NCBI GenBank assembly: GCA_009363875.1
Contig: CM018686.1
Location: forward strand, 9,610,001 to 9,674,000
Source of the DNA: Mikania micrantha
Taxonomy: Eukaryota > Streptophyta > Magnoliopsida > Asterales > Asteraceae
Reading direction: 5' to 3'
Length of the DNA stretch: 64,000 bases
Shown here in pieces: positions 31,744-43,476 of this stretch. The notes beneath the pieces were generated by a model, which did no database searches, was not told the DNA's origin, and worked only from the letters and a program-made list of their open reading frames with translations. The position numbers and the translations under genes were made by a program. Within the stretch, counting starts at the first letter, position 1. The number at the start of each line of letters is the position of its first letter.

Positions 31744-32055
31744 TCAAAAATTATTATCATCAACTAACTGTAGCTTCATGTGTGCATCACACCCAATTCT
31801 CTTTGATGCTCTCCTATGCCTTAGTAGCGCTTGATTTTCATCACTAAAACTACCAAAGTCCTTCCCTTTTCTAAAACCTTGTTTGGAACAAACTAAATAC
31901 TTCAATTTAATAACATCATTATGTTTGTATTCAACACTTTTATTAACAGAGAAACCACTAGAAATGACATACTTTTGATAAAAAGCAAACGCATGATCAA
32001 TACTATCAAACACCATACCTACCACATGTACAACAGAAGAGTTTGAAATTGGGAT
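31744..32055 (-). pseudogene. FAR1/FHY3-like DNA-binding domain fragment
   Basis: The minus-strand frame runs from about 32055 (YIPISNSSVVHVVGMVFDSI) to a stop at 31744. The segment GMVFDSIDHAFAFYQKYVIS, then GFSVNKSV, KYLVCSKQGFRKGK and RIGCDAHMKLQL matches the N-terminal FAR1 zinc-finger-like DNA-binding domain (conserved CSKQGF and GC.A). Full FAR1-related proteins continue with a MULE-type transposase domain and a SWIM finger. None is seen, and no ATG is clear, so this is a fragment or an exon of a truncated gene. FAR1-related factors regulate light-responsive transcription and derive from Mutator-like transposases. Confidence 0.7.
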
Positions 32056-32528
32056 GTATTACACTTTTTTAGAACTTCGGATATATGTTAAACACCAACT
32101 TCAGTGTAATCTTGCACATCTACATAATAATATAACACTAATTCAGTTAAACATGTATATAACACATTAAAACCTAAAATAACACAATAACATAATATAT
32201 ATAACACAACTTTCGGTAAAAATCATAAAAACACAATATGTAATAAAAATCAATGTTGAACATAACACAATAGAAATAATAATGATACATAATACACATC
32301 AATCATGTTTGTTGTGAATAAATCTCATGAGTCGTTATCATCAATACACACAAAAATGATGCATTATACACAAATTAGAAACAAATAACATTTATATAAC
32401 ACAACCAACAATAACATGCGTAAAAACACAATAAGAAATAAAAAAATGATAAACATGATACAATAGACACAATAACGATACTTAATACACAACAATCATG
32501 ATTGTTATCAAAATTAGACACAACAGTC
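32056..32528. other. Low-complexity AT-rich stretch
   Basis: Repeated words such as ATAACACAA, ACACAATA and ATGATACA dominate. No coding frame. It may be intronic or 5' flank of the FAR1-like fragment, which is on the minus strand. Confidence 0.4.
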
Positions 32529-33082
32529 TATACATTATAATAAATCAAGGTTTATTTTTGCCACATGTCAATCATAGAAGAAGGTTTTGACTATTTTCCC
32601 CTCTCAAATTAATTACTTCATTGTTTAATTTGGAAACACAATCATTGATGTAGAACACTACATTTAATTATTCTTTAAATTATATGAATATGTCACTTTA
32701 ATATCACAACAACTATTTATACGTTTTTTATTTATAACTTTACCATTTACAACTATAGTTTTAATTTTATTTATGTTATTTACATAATTATAAGCAGTAA
32801 ATAATATGTTATCCAAATTTAATAATTACTAATTTTTTGATAATATTATTAAATGTTAGTTCCATAAAATTTATGTTATAACTAAACTAACTATATAATA
32901 AGCCTCATATATTCTAATAATTTTAATTTATTTAAAACTTTTGCAAGTAATCATTTTTCTAACATATGAAATGTTTATTTCATATGATACGCAAAAATTT
33001 TTCAAATAGTACATTTTGTATGATATTTTAAAATGAGTGTTTTCTATGACTCCACCCGTGTATCACACGGGTTTTATCCTAG
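32529..33082 (+). mobile_element. Non-autonomous Helitron (3' end clear, 5' end tentative)
   Basis: The 3' terminus shows the Helitron signature: a hairpin ACCCGTG-TATCA-CACGGGT (33054-33072), then TTTATC, then terminal CTAG (33079-33082) followed by T. A TC-type 5' start (TCTATACATTATAATAAATC) at 32529 resembles Helitron 5' ends, but the preceding base is G rather than the expected A. AT-rich repeat-like sequence looks similar on both sides (CAATACAC and CAATATACACAAATT), consistent with insertion. No Rep/helicase is encoded. Confidence 0.58.
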
Positions 33083-35180
33083 TGATGCAATATACACAAA
33101 TTCGCAACAATGACATCCAATAACAAAGTAAAAGCTTAAAATAATCACAATCCAATAAGAAAACATATTGATCAACTCCTTAAACAAACAAAAACAAAAA
33201 ACGTATCACATGATTCTTCAGAAATCGATCAACTAATCGGCAGTAATCGCCAATAGATTACGACTCAAATTGGTAATCGACGTCCTTTAATTGTTCCAGA
33301 TTTCGTTTGTTTAGGTAATTAGACATGCTTGAATCGTGAACGTATACGTAAAGAACATATATACCTTCTGAAATAAATTTCTTCCAAAAATACCATCCCT
33401 TGAAAATTAATCACATGCTTAATCTAAGGGCCAAGATTACCTCTCACCTTTCTTACCAGTCTCATCATTTTTACTTGAACATAATCCCTATTATAGTTAT
33501 ATTAACAGTTCCACATAAAGAATAGTTGTATTCTATTATTCTTGATTGAACTATATATTTAGGTTGATTTCAATTGCATTAGATAATACTAGAACTACAA
33601 ACTTGGCATCTATCAATGTGAGTTCTTCATAGCCCCCTTTTTACCTGTTTAATTTAAACTTTAGTGGTTAAACATGTTTACCTATGAACTTATCTTTAAC
33701 TATTACCCATGTGAACTTAGCTAAATGACCTTAGATGTAGTAAACTTTAGCTATGAACTTGCATTGATTACAACTTGATTATTTAGTAACAATGATAGAT
33801 CTATTGGACCGACCGTCCCACCATTGTTTGATTTACCATGCGGGGGAAGCTCATGGTGATTGTTTACTACTTTGACACTCTCCATTGTTTGATTTACCCT
33901 TCGGGGAAGCACGTGGTGAATTCTAGCATGGTCAAACTATACTAGACATACCTATATGAGCTATTGGAACTATTTGATCTACCTTTACATGTTTCGTTCA
34001 TTATACTGAGTTCATTTTGCTTAGTGTTCACATGTGATATCTATTTGACTATTATATCAACTATTTCTTGTGTGTGTGTGCTTAAAACCTAAGAAAACTC
34101 ACCAACTTTATATTTGACCTTGATTTTTAACATGTTTCAGGTGGAAACGTTAACTATGCTAGCTTGGCAATTCATATAAGAGCTTGGACCAAGTTATTAA
34201 AGTTTAATTAGATTTTTTATTGTATTTTGAAATTATGATGTAATGAATGATTGTTTAATTATGGCCGAATTACAATCTAGTACCATGTGCTTTTGAACAA
34301 TCTACACTTCGTGACATCTCGATGATTCAGCTGCCCATCAGGGTTTTACAGTGATGCTCTAGTTAGTGTTTTTATTGAGGAGAAATATTTTACATGTGTG
34401 AGCCATCTTACGCACCACCACTAACCCCCCCTCCCTCCCCACAAAGAATGATGTGAAATGCAGTTTCTGTGAGTGTGAGCCACTCACGACACTAGTGGTT
34501 AGCCTTTCATGGAGTTGATCTTATGCTCTAATAATCAACAAACTTATCCTCTTTTTCAAAAAAAAAGTATACAATAAAATTGTCTAAAAACAACCACATA
34601 TCATCATTAAAAACCAATTTATTACTTTCATGTATTTAGTTGGTAGGTTCCCTGCACATTGCAACGGAAAATCCAACATTATTTTGAATATATGAATGCA
34701 TAAACGATTCCTATATCAAAACGCTTATATAAAAACACGCAAAAAAAGTTTTCACTTCGACATCACCCTAAAGTATAGCAATCGAATATATGTGCGTTAG
34801 AGATAACCACAAAATTTTTGTCGAGAGACTGAGTTTATATAAAAGAAAAAAAATAAAAAAGAATAAAGTGTGGTAAATAAATTAAAAAACTAAACAAAGA
34901 AAAATTAAGGACTAAATTAAAAGTTTAATTAGTTATGAGAACTAAATGATGTTAATAAAAAGTAAAATGGGAAACAATAGGAGTCATAGACTTTGTCAAA
35001 TCCCTTGTTATATTTGCTTAAAACTACCCAAGCATTAAACTCGAGAGGCAAAGCCACATCACTTACGCCTGTGTTGCCAAGCACCCAAATCCAAAAGCCA
35101 ATCTGGTTTGTACCCCTTCCACCTTAAATATTTCAGGATTGAATTTGTTAACCTTGAAGTACAAGTACAAGTGCAAGTGG
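33083..35180. other. Mixed non-coding stretch with an LTR-like segment
   Basis: No domain-bearing frame. Near 33826-33865 and 33882-33915 there is a direct repeat built on CCATTGTTTGATTTACC and GGGGAAGC(T/A)C. Positions 34090-34350 (ACTCACCAACTTTATATTTG, CATGTTTCAGGTGG and a final GGGTTTTACA) look like the 3' half of a large plus-strand gypsy LTR. I could not find its start or a TSD. The rest is AT-rich. Confidence 0.33.
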
Positions 35181-35185
35181 ACAAC

Positions 35186-38100
35186 TGTCAAACCCCGGGC
35201 CGGCGGGGTAGGATCCGGTTTCCCCAACGGGCGGAAGGTTCCCGGGGCGCGATATCGTGAGTGATAATCGGAATGATCAGATTGTTTACATTGCACATGA
35301 TATATAAATGAGAAACTTGCTAAAAGAAAATAGAATTACAAAGTTAAATTACATCAGTTAAGTTTATAATTTAACAATGTAAATCTACTATAACATCATA
35401 AATCTTCAATCTTGTATCTGCACAAGATATACAAAATAATTTGTATAATGATGTCTTCAAAAGTATGCAGGTCCAAAAATACTACGTCTTCTATCGGAAG
35501 TCCTAGTCCAAAATAAATGACTTCCTAATTGACTTGTTCGTCACCTGAGAAGTCATGCAAAAAGATCAAGTCAACACATGGTTGGTGAGTTCATATAGTT
35601 TAATGTTTGAAAATGATTTGAAACCTCCTTTGGTAAAGACCCTAACCTCATTAACTCCACATGTAATATCCACATCGGTATGCTTATATATAGGGCATAT
35701 GTAAGGGACAAGCCCTAGCCAACATCCCACCACATACTAATATGCATATGACACTGTTGTTAATGATAATTAAGCATTTTTACCCTACAACCTCTGATTT
35801 GAATTATGATTTTCCAAAACTTGATATACCTTTGATCCTCTTTAGTTCCTCATATGTATATGATTTCCCAAAAGTCAGTGGTAGAAATATAATGTTAAAT
35901 ATTTAATTAAATAATTAAATAAAACATTTAAATGCAACTAAGACATGATGATTGGGCCTTATTTAACTCAATCAATTAGACTTAGTTGTTGGTGGTTGTC
36001 CAAGTTGTAACCTCTCACACGTGACCCATGTCAGGCATAACTCACAAGGAGTACACCTGAACTGAGCGGGATTTTAATGTTTTGCCCGTTACAGCCTGAC
36101 ACAATGGTCTTCTGCATCTGAGTGGGACTTTAAGGATATCCTTTGATTCTTGATCTCTTGATTTGACTCTGATATTGATTTCATTGATCGTTCATGTTAT
36201 TGCCCGTTACAGCCTGACCCAAAGGTCTTCTGTATCTGAGAGGGACTTTATATGTGTGTTACAAGTGGTCTTGATTCCCTATACAACTGACATCCACCTT
36301 AACTTGAATATTAATGATTTCATTAGATCATAATGATTTCATTATTCTAATGATTCACACACATTTATTATTTCTGATTCCTTGAGTCTCGTGATCTTGA
36401 CCTTTTGAATTCCCATGATTCACAATGATAATTGATTTGATTATGATTCTTTGTTCTCAGATCCCACACTGAGTTATGATTCCTTTGAATATGATTCTTT
36501 GATTTTGTTCATTTGATTTCACTTTGAATTTAGATTCTTGAATTTGAGCTTGATGGACTAAGGGTTGATTTAGAGTTTAAATTTAAAGTATTACTCATAA
36601 GAGTACTTTAATTAATTTGGTTATTTGATCTGTTCAATAAATATCTAGACAGGAGTCTAGGAGTATCAACAAGCATATATATGTAAAACATATAATAATT
36701 AAAAGCATTTAAATAAACAGTTTAAATAAAAACAGTTTACGCATGCTTCTCAGCCCCGCGTTTTAAAACAAAAATGTTAGAAAGGGGGCAATGAACTCAC
36801 CTGTGTTGCTTCGTATTGGATTACCACAAAATGCGCGCTCGTTGTTGTAACCTAAGTATCTTCAGCACCTGGGTTGTTTTAAGAGAATTCGCATACGATA
36901 AGTATTTATAATAAACGTCGTAACTAGGGTTTGGTCTCGGTGTGCAACTAAGTGTCCTAAATTACTAATGTGTTTCTAAGACTTCATCTAACTTATTACC
37001 CGTTAATAACGCAGATCCCGTGATTAATCATAATATGTTCTTAATTAATCGTTTTTAAAGTAATTCAATTTAAGCTAATCGTTAATTTAGAAAGTCATTT
37101 GTTTTAGTTGAAAGAGTTTACAAGTTAATTTATTTTATTAAAACATGTTTAATTTTAAATGAAAGAATGTTTAACTCATGATGGGCTTAGAATAAGCCCA
37201 TTGGGCCAACCTCGGTCCATGATTAAACGTCGTTTTCCAAATGATTTCTTAGAAATGATTTCATTAACTAATACTTAGATAGTTTAGATGAACTATCTAA
37301 GTTAGTTTCATGTTCTTATGAATTTTCCTAAGGTTTGTGTGCTAATAGTTAAATTAACACTTCCACCTTTAGGTTTCTGTTTTGAACCACAATAAATTCC
37401 CAAGTGTTTTGAACCCAATAGCATTACAACTTACGTTTTTAGTTTATTATGTCGTTTATGAAATTTCTTATCAATGAAAACTCTAGTTCGTATGTGTCGA
37501 ACCAAAGATGATTCCCACAACTTTTATTTAGTAAAGTGTTGGTGATTAAATCTTCATTGTGAAAAGATTACTAATTATCACCCTTTGTTTAACTAGATTA
37601 GCATCCTATTAGGAAAACCCTAATTTGTTCCATGCACACACACACCTCCATGCATGCATTTACGTAAGCTATGTGTTTCCCCTCCCCCCCCATGTACCAC
37701 ACAACATTCATGATTCCCCGACATTCGGCCGATTAAAGGTGGAGTCAACTGAACTAGACCCGACCGAATAGGTTCCCTCGAATGTGGTTGGCCGAATAAG
37801 GTTTCTGGACCGACCGAATGAGAAGTAGTCAAATGACTCAACTCCAATCGAATGATTGGCGAATGGGTTGGCCGAGAGAATGAAGGCTGGTTCGGCGAAT
37901 TAGGAGCTGGTCGAATGAGTTGTTTCAGTCGTGAGCCATTCGGCGAATGAATGATGTGGGTTGGCTAAGGCCATTCGGGCGAACATGACTGCTTCGGCTG
38001 GCCTGGCCGGCGAATGAGGGACTAGTTCGGCAAGGGCCATTCGGCGAATGGGGGGGGGGGAAGTCATTCGACCTGTGTGGTCATTCGGCAAGCTGGGCAA

Positions 38101-39197
38101 AGCCCATTCGGCCGATCGAGTACCACAAAAAGCAGTCATGGTTTCCAAGCCAATCGACTAACTATTGTGATGGCATTTGTTCCTAGGCATCCTAGACATG
38201 TTTGTGTGCAAGTTCTAAGGGCTAAAGAGGTGTGTAACCCGGTTAAGAAAAGAGTGGCCGAAACTAGGGTTTTCAAAACCCTCAAACCGAAGCTTTAACA
38301 TGATTTTACCTCGAATCAGTCGGATAATCGCCTAGATCTGTTGTACTTTCAAGTTCTACTAGTGATGGTGGTGATTTTGACACCAAGATAGCAAGATTTC
38401 GTGAAGAAACTAGAGAAAAATCTTAGAGAGATGTTGTGGGTTTTAGAGAGAGAGTAGAGAGAGAAGGAGATGAACGATGGTGGTATTGATGGCTGGTTAT
38501 TTGGGGTTGGTGAGGGGATTAATTGCCCTCATCAAGTCTTAAAATACCCCAGGTATGTTCGGGTTCGTTCGGTTTCGCTCGGTTTTGCGTAGAAACGTCG
38601 GTTCCTCGTCATTTTCGTTACGAAACGACTCGGTTTTAAAGTAGAGTTCATAAAATTATTTTAGGTTGTGATTCCTAATAAATTAACTAATTATTTCCTG
38701 CTTATTTTAAATTTTTACAAAATATTTAATTTACGTTTAAATCGAATAGCGCGGTCATCGCGCGTATTTGTTCAAATCGTCACCCGATCAAATACGACGA
38801 TAACTACACTTTTCAATGTTGTTTTCTAATTATTGAATATCATTCAGAACGTTAAACTTTCAGATTTATTCGTACAGATCGTCACCTATACGAATAATCT
38901 GTCGGTTTAGCATTCACGTAACGACATCCGTGTTATTTTGTTCTGTAAGGCCTCACATACGTTTATACATAGTAAAATCCTAACACATAATCATATGATG
39001 GTTCTGTATTGTCAAATAATTATCTGACTCAAGAATCCTATTTCTGAACTTTGTTTTTCTGAATTTGAATCTGAACTGTGCTATGATAACATGTAATGAG
39101 GATGATATACAATTGATAATTAAGATATGAACATGATTTACTGTTCACATACTGTAGAGATCACTGTTCCGGTGACGGTTCCGGCACTGATGTTACA
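35186..39197 (+). mobile_element. 4-kb solo LTR of a large (probably gypsy) retrotransposon
   Basis: It starts TGTCAAACCCCGGGCC and ends CACTGATGTTACA, giving TG…CA termini, and is flanked by the exact 5-bp duplication acaac (35181-35185, 39198-39202). The 4012 bp contain no pol or gag domain. An internal direct repeat (CCCGTTACAGCCTGAC at 36086 and 36203) and a palindrome-rich block (37725-38120) are present. A solo LTR forms by recombination between the two LTRs of a full element. The unusual length points to a large Ty3/gypsy family. The strand follows the TGTCA start and could be either. Confidence 0.68.
37725..38120. repeat. CATTCGGCGAATG palindrome block in the solo LTR
   Basis: Within about 400 bp the words CATTCGGC, GGCGAATG, CGAATG and TTCGGCGAAT occur more than fifteen times in both orientations, several forming near-perfect palindromes. 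CpG density is far above the surrounding sequence. A run of G interrupts it near 38050. Confidence 0.75.
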
Positions 39198-39202
39198 ACA
39201 AC

Positions 39203-40469
39203 TCCCTCACTTCTTCTCAAACTCAAATATGTAAGACCATATGCAAATCCTGCTCATGAATATCATGAAAGTTAGGAGAAACGAGTAGAAATGACACGTC
39301 AAGTAAAGAGGGAGTGAAAAGATTCAACTACATAGGTTGGTGGACTTGGGCTTATTCGAAAAATGCAAGAGGATAGGAGAGAGGAAGGGCCATTGTGGAA
39401 CACTTAATATGGAGCAGAGAGACTCTCCTTTAAAGGGGTTTGCTTTGTAGATGGTCTAAGTGAACTTTTACTATGTGTGTCTTCTTTACTACTTTAATCT
39501 AATTACTCATTATAGTTAGTTTAGTTAACCTTTTTAAATAGATAAAAATAGTGACTAATATATGGACACGTTAAAACAACATAATCCGATAATGTTTTCA
39601 TTGTTTCTAAGTTAAACAATGATGATGATGATGTTTTACGGTTATCTAAAATGAGCTCATCCTAATAATGTTAAATAATTACATAGAAAAAAGAGGTTAT
39701 TAGAGACTAAATTATTAGTAACTGATATATCAGTCTCAAATATATAATATCTAGGACTGATTTATCAGTCCTTATTTTATTAGCGACTGATTTATGTTTT
39801 GGTAAATTTTAGTGACTGATAATCGGTCCCTATTATCTTGACAATTATTTGAGACTGTATTTCAGTCACCAATATGTTGGCGCCATAGAGTTTTTTGGAT
39901 GTGAAATTAATAGCTACCGAATTTTAGTTTCGAATGCATACCCTTTGTAATGAATGATTATGAAATGTGTTTAAGACCATTCTTTTGTCTCTAATATAGT
40001 GGGAAACAAATTAGGTACTGAGTTTTAGTTCTTAACATATAGAACTATAGACTATTTTTAAGTTATAAATATAATATTGTGATTGCAATTGGCCGATGAC
40101 TATTCTATTATGCAAAATTTAAATTTTACAAGTAGTATCAATGGTAAAAAAATATGTCTAGAAATAGTTTTTTGAAAGGTTATTAGGGACTAATATATTG
40201 TCTCTAGAGGCTTATTGATATCAAAAGAACTATTTAGTCTTCCTACTAAACACAAATTGTGCTTTTATGGGCAATGTAAACGCTCAACTACATGATAATT
40301 GGAAACACACACGAGGTAATTTGAGTAAGCATTGGAAGACGGAAGGAGGACAGACGGATCCGTTTAATGCAATATCTAAAATGAAACATGGTTGCCGAAG
40401 TGAAAAAGTTTGGAATCATCTATATGACTATTGAGAGTCAAAAAAAAATTTTCCGAGTGAGCATGCTGA
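39203..40469. other. Non-coding stretch with GACTGAT(A/T) subterminal-type repeats
   Basis: No gene is seen. From 39690 to 39890, and again near 40180, the words GACTGATTTATCAGTC, GGGACTAAT and TTAGTGACTGATAATCGGTCC recur in both orientations. This looks like the subterminal repeats of CACTA-type or similar DNA transposons, but I found no matching terminus on the left. Confidence 0.42.
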
Positions 40470-40650
40470 CACTACAAGAAAAAGTACCATTAGCGGCGAC
40501 AAGACCTTTAGCGACGACCAACACATGGATCTGTCCGGTTATTTACCAACCGATAAATAACGTAAATCTAATCGCTTAGATTATTTCGTACAATTAGGAT
40601 GAGCAATGACGGTATAACGACAACCCGTTGTCGCTAAGACCCCCCACATC
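40470..40650 (+). mobile_element. Orphan CACTA (En/Spm) terminus
   Basis: CACTACAAGAAAAA at 40470 is the classic CACTA terminal inverted repeat. It is followed inwards by subterminal TTAGCGGCGAC, TTTAGCGACGAC and the inverted GTTGTCGCTAAG. No opposite TTCTTGTAGTG end occurs before 41710, so the element is truncated. No transposase frame. Confidence 0.62.
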
Positions 40651-40731
40651 ACTAACCCAACTCAACCCAACATGTTACTAAAAAATAATTTCTCTCTTTC
40701 ATTTACATAACCCAACCTAACTTAATTTTCC

Positions 40732-41007
40732 GAGTAAATTATGGTTTTCGACCCTGTGGTTTAATGGTTTTAAATATATCGACCCAAAATAGAATCTTTT
40801 ATCAATTCAGCCCTTGTAAATTAGACATCTAACGTTTTTTGGCTTCCAACCATAGTTAGATTTTGGGCCAAACCGTTATAATAGTTTAGTTTTAGAGGCC
40901 AAAACCAATAGTTGTCTAAACCACATGGGCTAAATTGATAGAAGATTATATTTTGGGCCCAAATAGTTAGAACACTTAAACCACATGGGCCAAAACCGTA
41001 ATTTACT
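40732..41007. mobile_element. Mutator-type MITE
   Basis: This 276-bp element has long inverted ends: AGTAAATTATGGTTTT with CCCTGTGGTTT at the left, and the complement of AAACCACATGGGCC with AAAACCGTAATTTACT at the right. It is flanked by the exact 10-bp duplication TTAATTTTCC (40722-40731, 41008-41017). A 9-11-bp TSD with long TIRs identifies the Mutator superfamily. It encodes nothing. Confidence 0.78.
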
Positions 41008-41017
41008 TTAATTTTCC

Positions 41018-41709
41018 ACACACATTCACAAACCAGCACAACTCAAATTTTATTAATATATATATGATTTATTGTTGTTTTTTAAATATTAAAAAATTAA
41101 TTATCTCCAAAAATTATTTATAATTTTTCTAACAAATAAAAAATTAAAAAACTTTACCATATAAGTTTTTTCACTAAGATACATTTTTTTTTGAAAATAG
41201 CTCTGTTTTCAACAAAATTTATATCATGGTGCTTAAAAACAAATAAATAAACAAGATTGAGCTATTAATTTTTTAGAACGAGCTAAATTATGTAAGTTAT
41301 TAAAAAAAGTGTTATATTAGATGTAAAATTAATCAATTAAAATAGGATCCTGACTTGAATATGTAGAAAGACTTTGAATGTGAATTTGGGTTGTAAAAAT
41401 TAGATTTTTTTTTTACAACGAAGCAACCAGCCTAGTTTTGGTCACCAATTGAAAAGTTTAAATGCGAAATACAAGGCACCCAACTTTCCCTCCTTTCTTA
41501 TTATCCTGCTACTGAGATTATCACTCTAGATCGACCTCTTTAGCTACCGCAGTCTCCTCAAAATTGCCTTCACCCCTCCCGCCGTTTCCTTTGTTCCCTT
41601 CTGCCTCCCGCCGGTCATCTCGCATTATCGCCTATTAGTACCGCCTCGCAACAAGATAGGTGTGTCTTCTCTAACCTAAATCCACGCACATAGGAGCATA
41701 TTCTCAAGA
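41018..41709. other. Gene-free stretch before the gypsy element
   Basis: AT-rich up to about 41470, then a C/T-rich part (41480-41640: CTCCCGCCG, CCTCCCGCCGG words) resembling a gene leader. No open frame with a recognisable product. Confidence 0.35.
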
Positions 41710-41975
41710 TGTTATATGTGAATCAAGGGTTATCGATTAAGAATCCAGAAGCTTGATTAGACCATCAATTCATGTTACGTGTTCAAAAGTATAGGGGTTG
41801 TTTGTGTCAATTGTCAATAGTTTGAGATGTTTTTGTTAATAATTGGACTGTTGTAACGGCTAGGAATTGAGTCGTTATTAGTGATTGCAATCGGTTGAGT
41901 TAGTTATGCAATGAAATTGATTAGCTTTCTCTACTCTTTCTATCTACGAAATAATTGTTACTTCAGTTAATTGCA
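41710..41975 (+). repeat. Probable 5' LTR of the gypsy element
   Basis: The start TGTTATATGTGAATC and end TTAATTGCA are inferred from TG/CA ends and from the PBS five bases further on. With the 3' LTR outside the window, both borders are tentative. Confidence 0.5.
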
Positions 41976-41980
41976 TCAAT

Positions 41981-41991
41981 TGGTATCAGAG
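41981..41991 (+). promoter_or_regulatory. Gypsy primer-binding site
   Basis: TGGTATCAGAG, initiator tRNA-Met type, lies 57 bp before the gag ATG (42048). Confidence 0.8.
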
Positions 41992-42047
41992 ATTTAAGCT
42001 CCTCTGACTACGTTTCCGAAGGCTGACGAAGATCGACGAACCCGGAG

Positions 42048-42839
42048 ATGGCGAACAATACGAGGAATCAAGAGATTGATAAAACTTTGAAGGATCATGA
42101 TCGTGCGTTTGTGGAATTGAGAGAAACTAAAGCTGAAACTAGTAGATCAATTGCGGAATTAAGAGCGATGGTGGAACAATTGATGTTGAATGGAAGTCCG
42201 ACAGGTTTAGGTGGTTCGACTAATCATAATACGTTTGAACAGCGTAATCAATTGAGAATGACTCGTTTGGGGAAAATTGATTTTCTGAAATTTAATGGTC
42301 AGGATGTTGATGGTTGGTTATATCGTTGTGAGCAATTCTTTTTTGTCGATGATACACCGGAAAATGTGAAGTTACGTTATGCAGTGATCCATTTGGAAGA
42401 TGATGCTTTGCAATGGCATCAATCTTTTATGAAGTCTAGAGGGGCAACCATTATTGAACTACAGTGGGTGGATTATGTGAGAGCAATTACAGATAGATTT
42501 TCCAATAAATTGTATGAAGATCCAATTGAAGAACTAGCTTCGATGTATCAAGCTGGGGAACTAGATCTGTTGGAGAATTACTACAAGATGTTTGATTCGA
42601 TACTCAATAAGGTAAATATACATGAATCTTATGCTATAAGTTTGTTTTTAAAAGGTGTCAAGGAAGAAATTAAAGGTCCGGTGAAGATGTTCAAACCAAA
42701 AACTTTACATGAAGCATACGGTTTAGCAAAAATTCAGAATAATACTCATATGAATTTGTTACAAAAGTTGTCTGGTTCCTGGTAATAATTCCAATTTGAA
42801 GTCATGGAATTCAGTATCTAAAGTTGTGCCTCCAATGAG
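42048..42839 (+). pseudogene. Gypsy gag, N-terminal part
   Basis: It starts at ATG 42048 (MANNTRNQEIDKTL). A coiled-coil-like start (HDRAFVELRETKAETSRSIA) precedes the retrotransposon gag domain with FNGQDVDGWLYRCEQFF, LEDDALQWHQSF and FKPKTLHEAYGLAK. A one-base insertion near 42777 brings a stop at 42783, but the neighbouring frame stays open to the array insertion at 42839. It continues directly at 61735, with the duplicated atgag at the joint. Gag would form the nucleocapsid of this element. Confidence 0.85.
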
Positions 42840-43476
42840 TGTTGGAATTTTGTGTGAAAAGAAAGAAAGGAAAAAAGAAAAAGAAAATATAAACCTTTCA
42901 TCTACTAATTTATGTGTCATGAATTAGTTAATTAACTAAGCCATGAATTGGCTAGTTAGTGGGCATAATGGTAACCTTTGAAATGCCATGGCTACAAGTA
43001 TAAATAGAGGCATTTGGCCTCTTGGTGAAGTGGCTAGAATTTGAGATCAATACACCACTTGAGATTTATACACACAAGCTCTAAAGGTTCCAAAGACAAT
43101 CATTTGCTTTGTTGAATTCTCAACAACCTACAAAGATCGGTTCTCGTGTGAAGCACTCTTGTTTCAGGTGAAGTTTCGGGTTTTCGGTTAACTCCGGCAG
43201 TACACACTGCTTCGGCTGTTGTACCCTGGGAAACAGTCGGGTTCACCTGGGTGGCCCGAAATCTGTTTTAAGGGACCTCTGTAGAACAGAAATCCTCAGC
43301 CACCGAACTCATTTCAATTCGTTTTCATCTTGTTTTCTATTTCTTCTTGTAATTTCAATTTTAGCATTTTTATATTTCTTGTATCACTTTATTTTATATT
43401 CTGTATTTTTCTGAATTGTAATTCGAGTAATTGAATAATAAAAGTATTTGTTTATTTTGTGAACGGTGTTCCTACA
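42840..43476 (+). repeat. LTR1 of the copia array
   Basis: 637 bp, TGTTGGAATTTTGTG to GGTGTTCCTACA. TATA box TATAAATAG at 42999-43007. Poly(A)-type AATAAA at 43437-43442, near the 3' end. The sequence following the LTR (AGCTTAAAACAG) is not a tRNA-type primer-binding site. Confidence 0.95.
42999..43007 (+). promoter_or_regulatory. LTR promoter TATA box (array)
   Basis: TATAAATAG lies 160 bp into LTR1. Identical copies occur at 49085, 55172 and 61257 in LTR2-4. In a tandem array each internal LTR could start or end transcripts. Confidence 0.7.

Noticed and set aside
31152..34350. One 3.2-kb plus-strand solo LTR from TGTAACATCCC to GGGTTTTACA
   Set aside because: Flanking pentamers (gcatg and gtgat) do not match, and FAR1-like and Helitron sequence lie inside; the left part fits better as the end of a minus-strand LTR.
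35063..35296. 77-codon minus frame ending GFGCLATQA
   Set aside because: It crosses the left border of the solo LTR and its duplication, so it cannot be one original gene; no domain is recognised.
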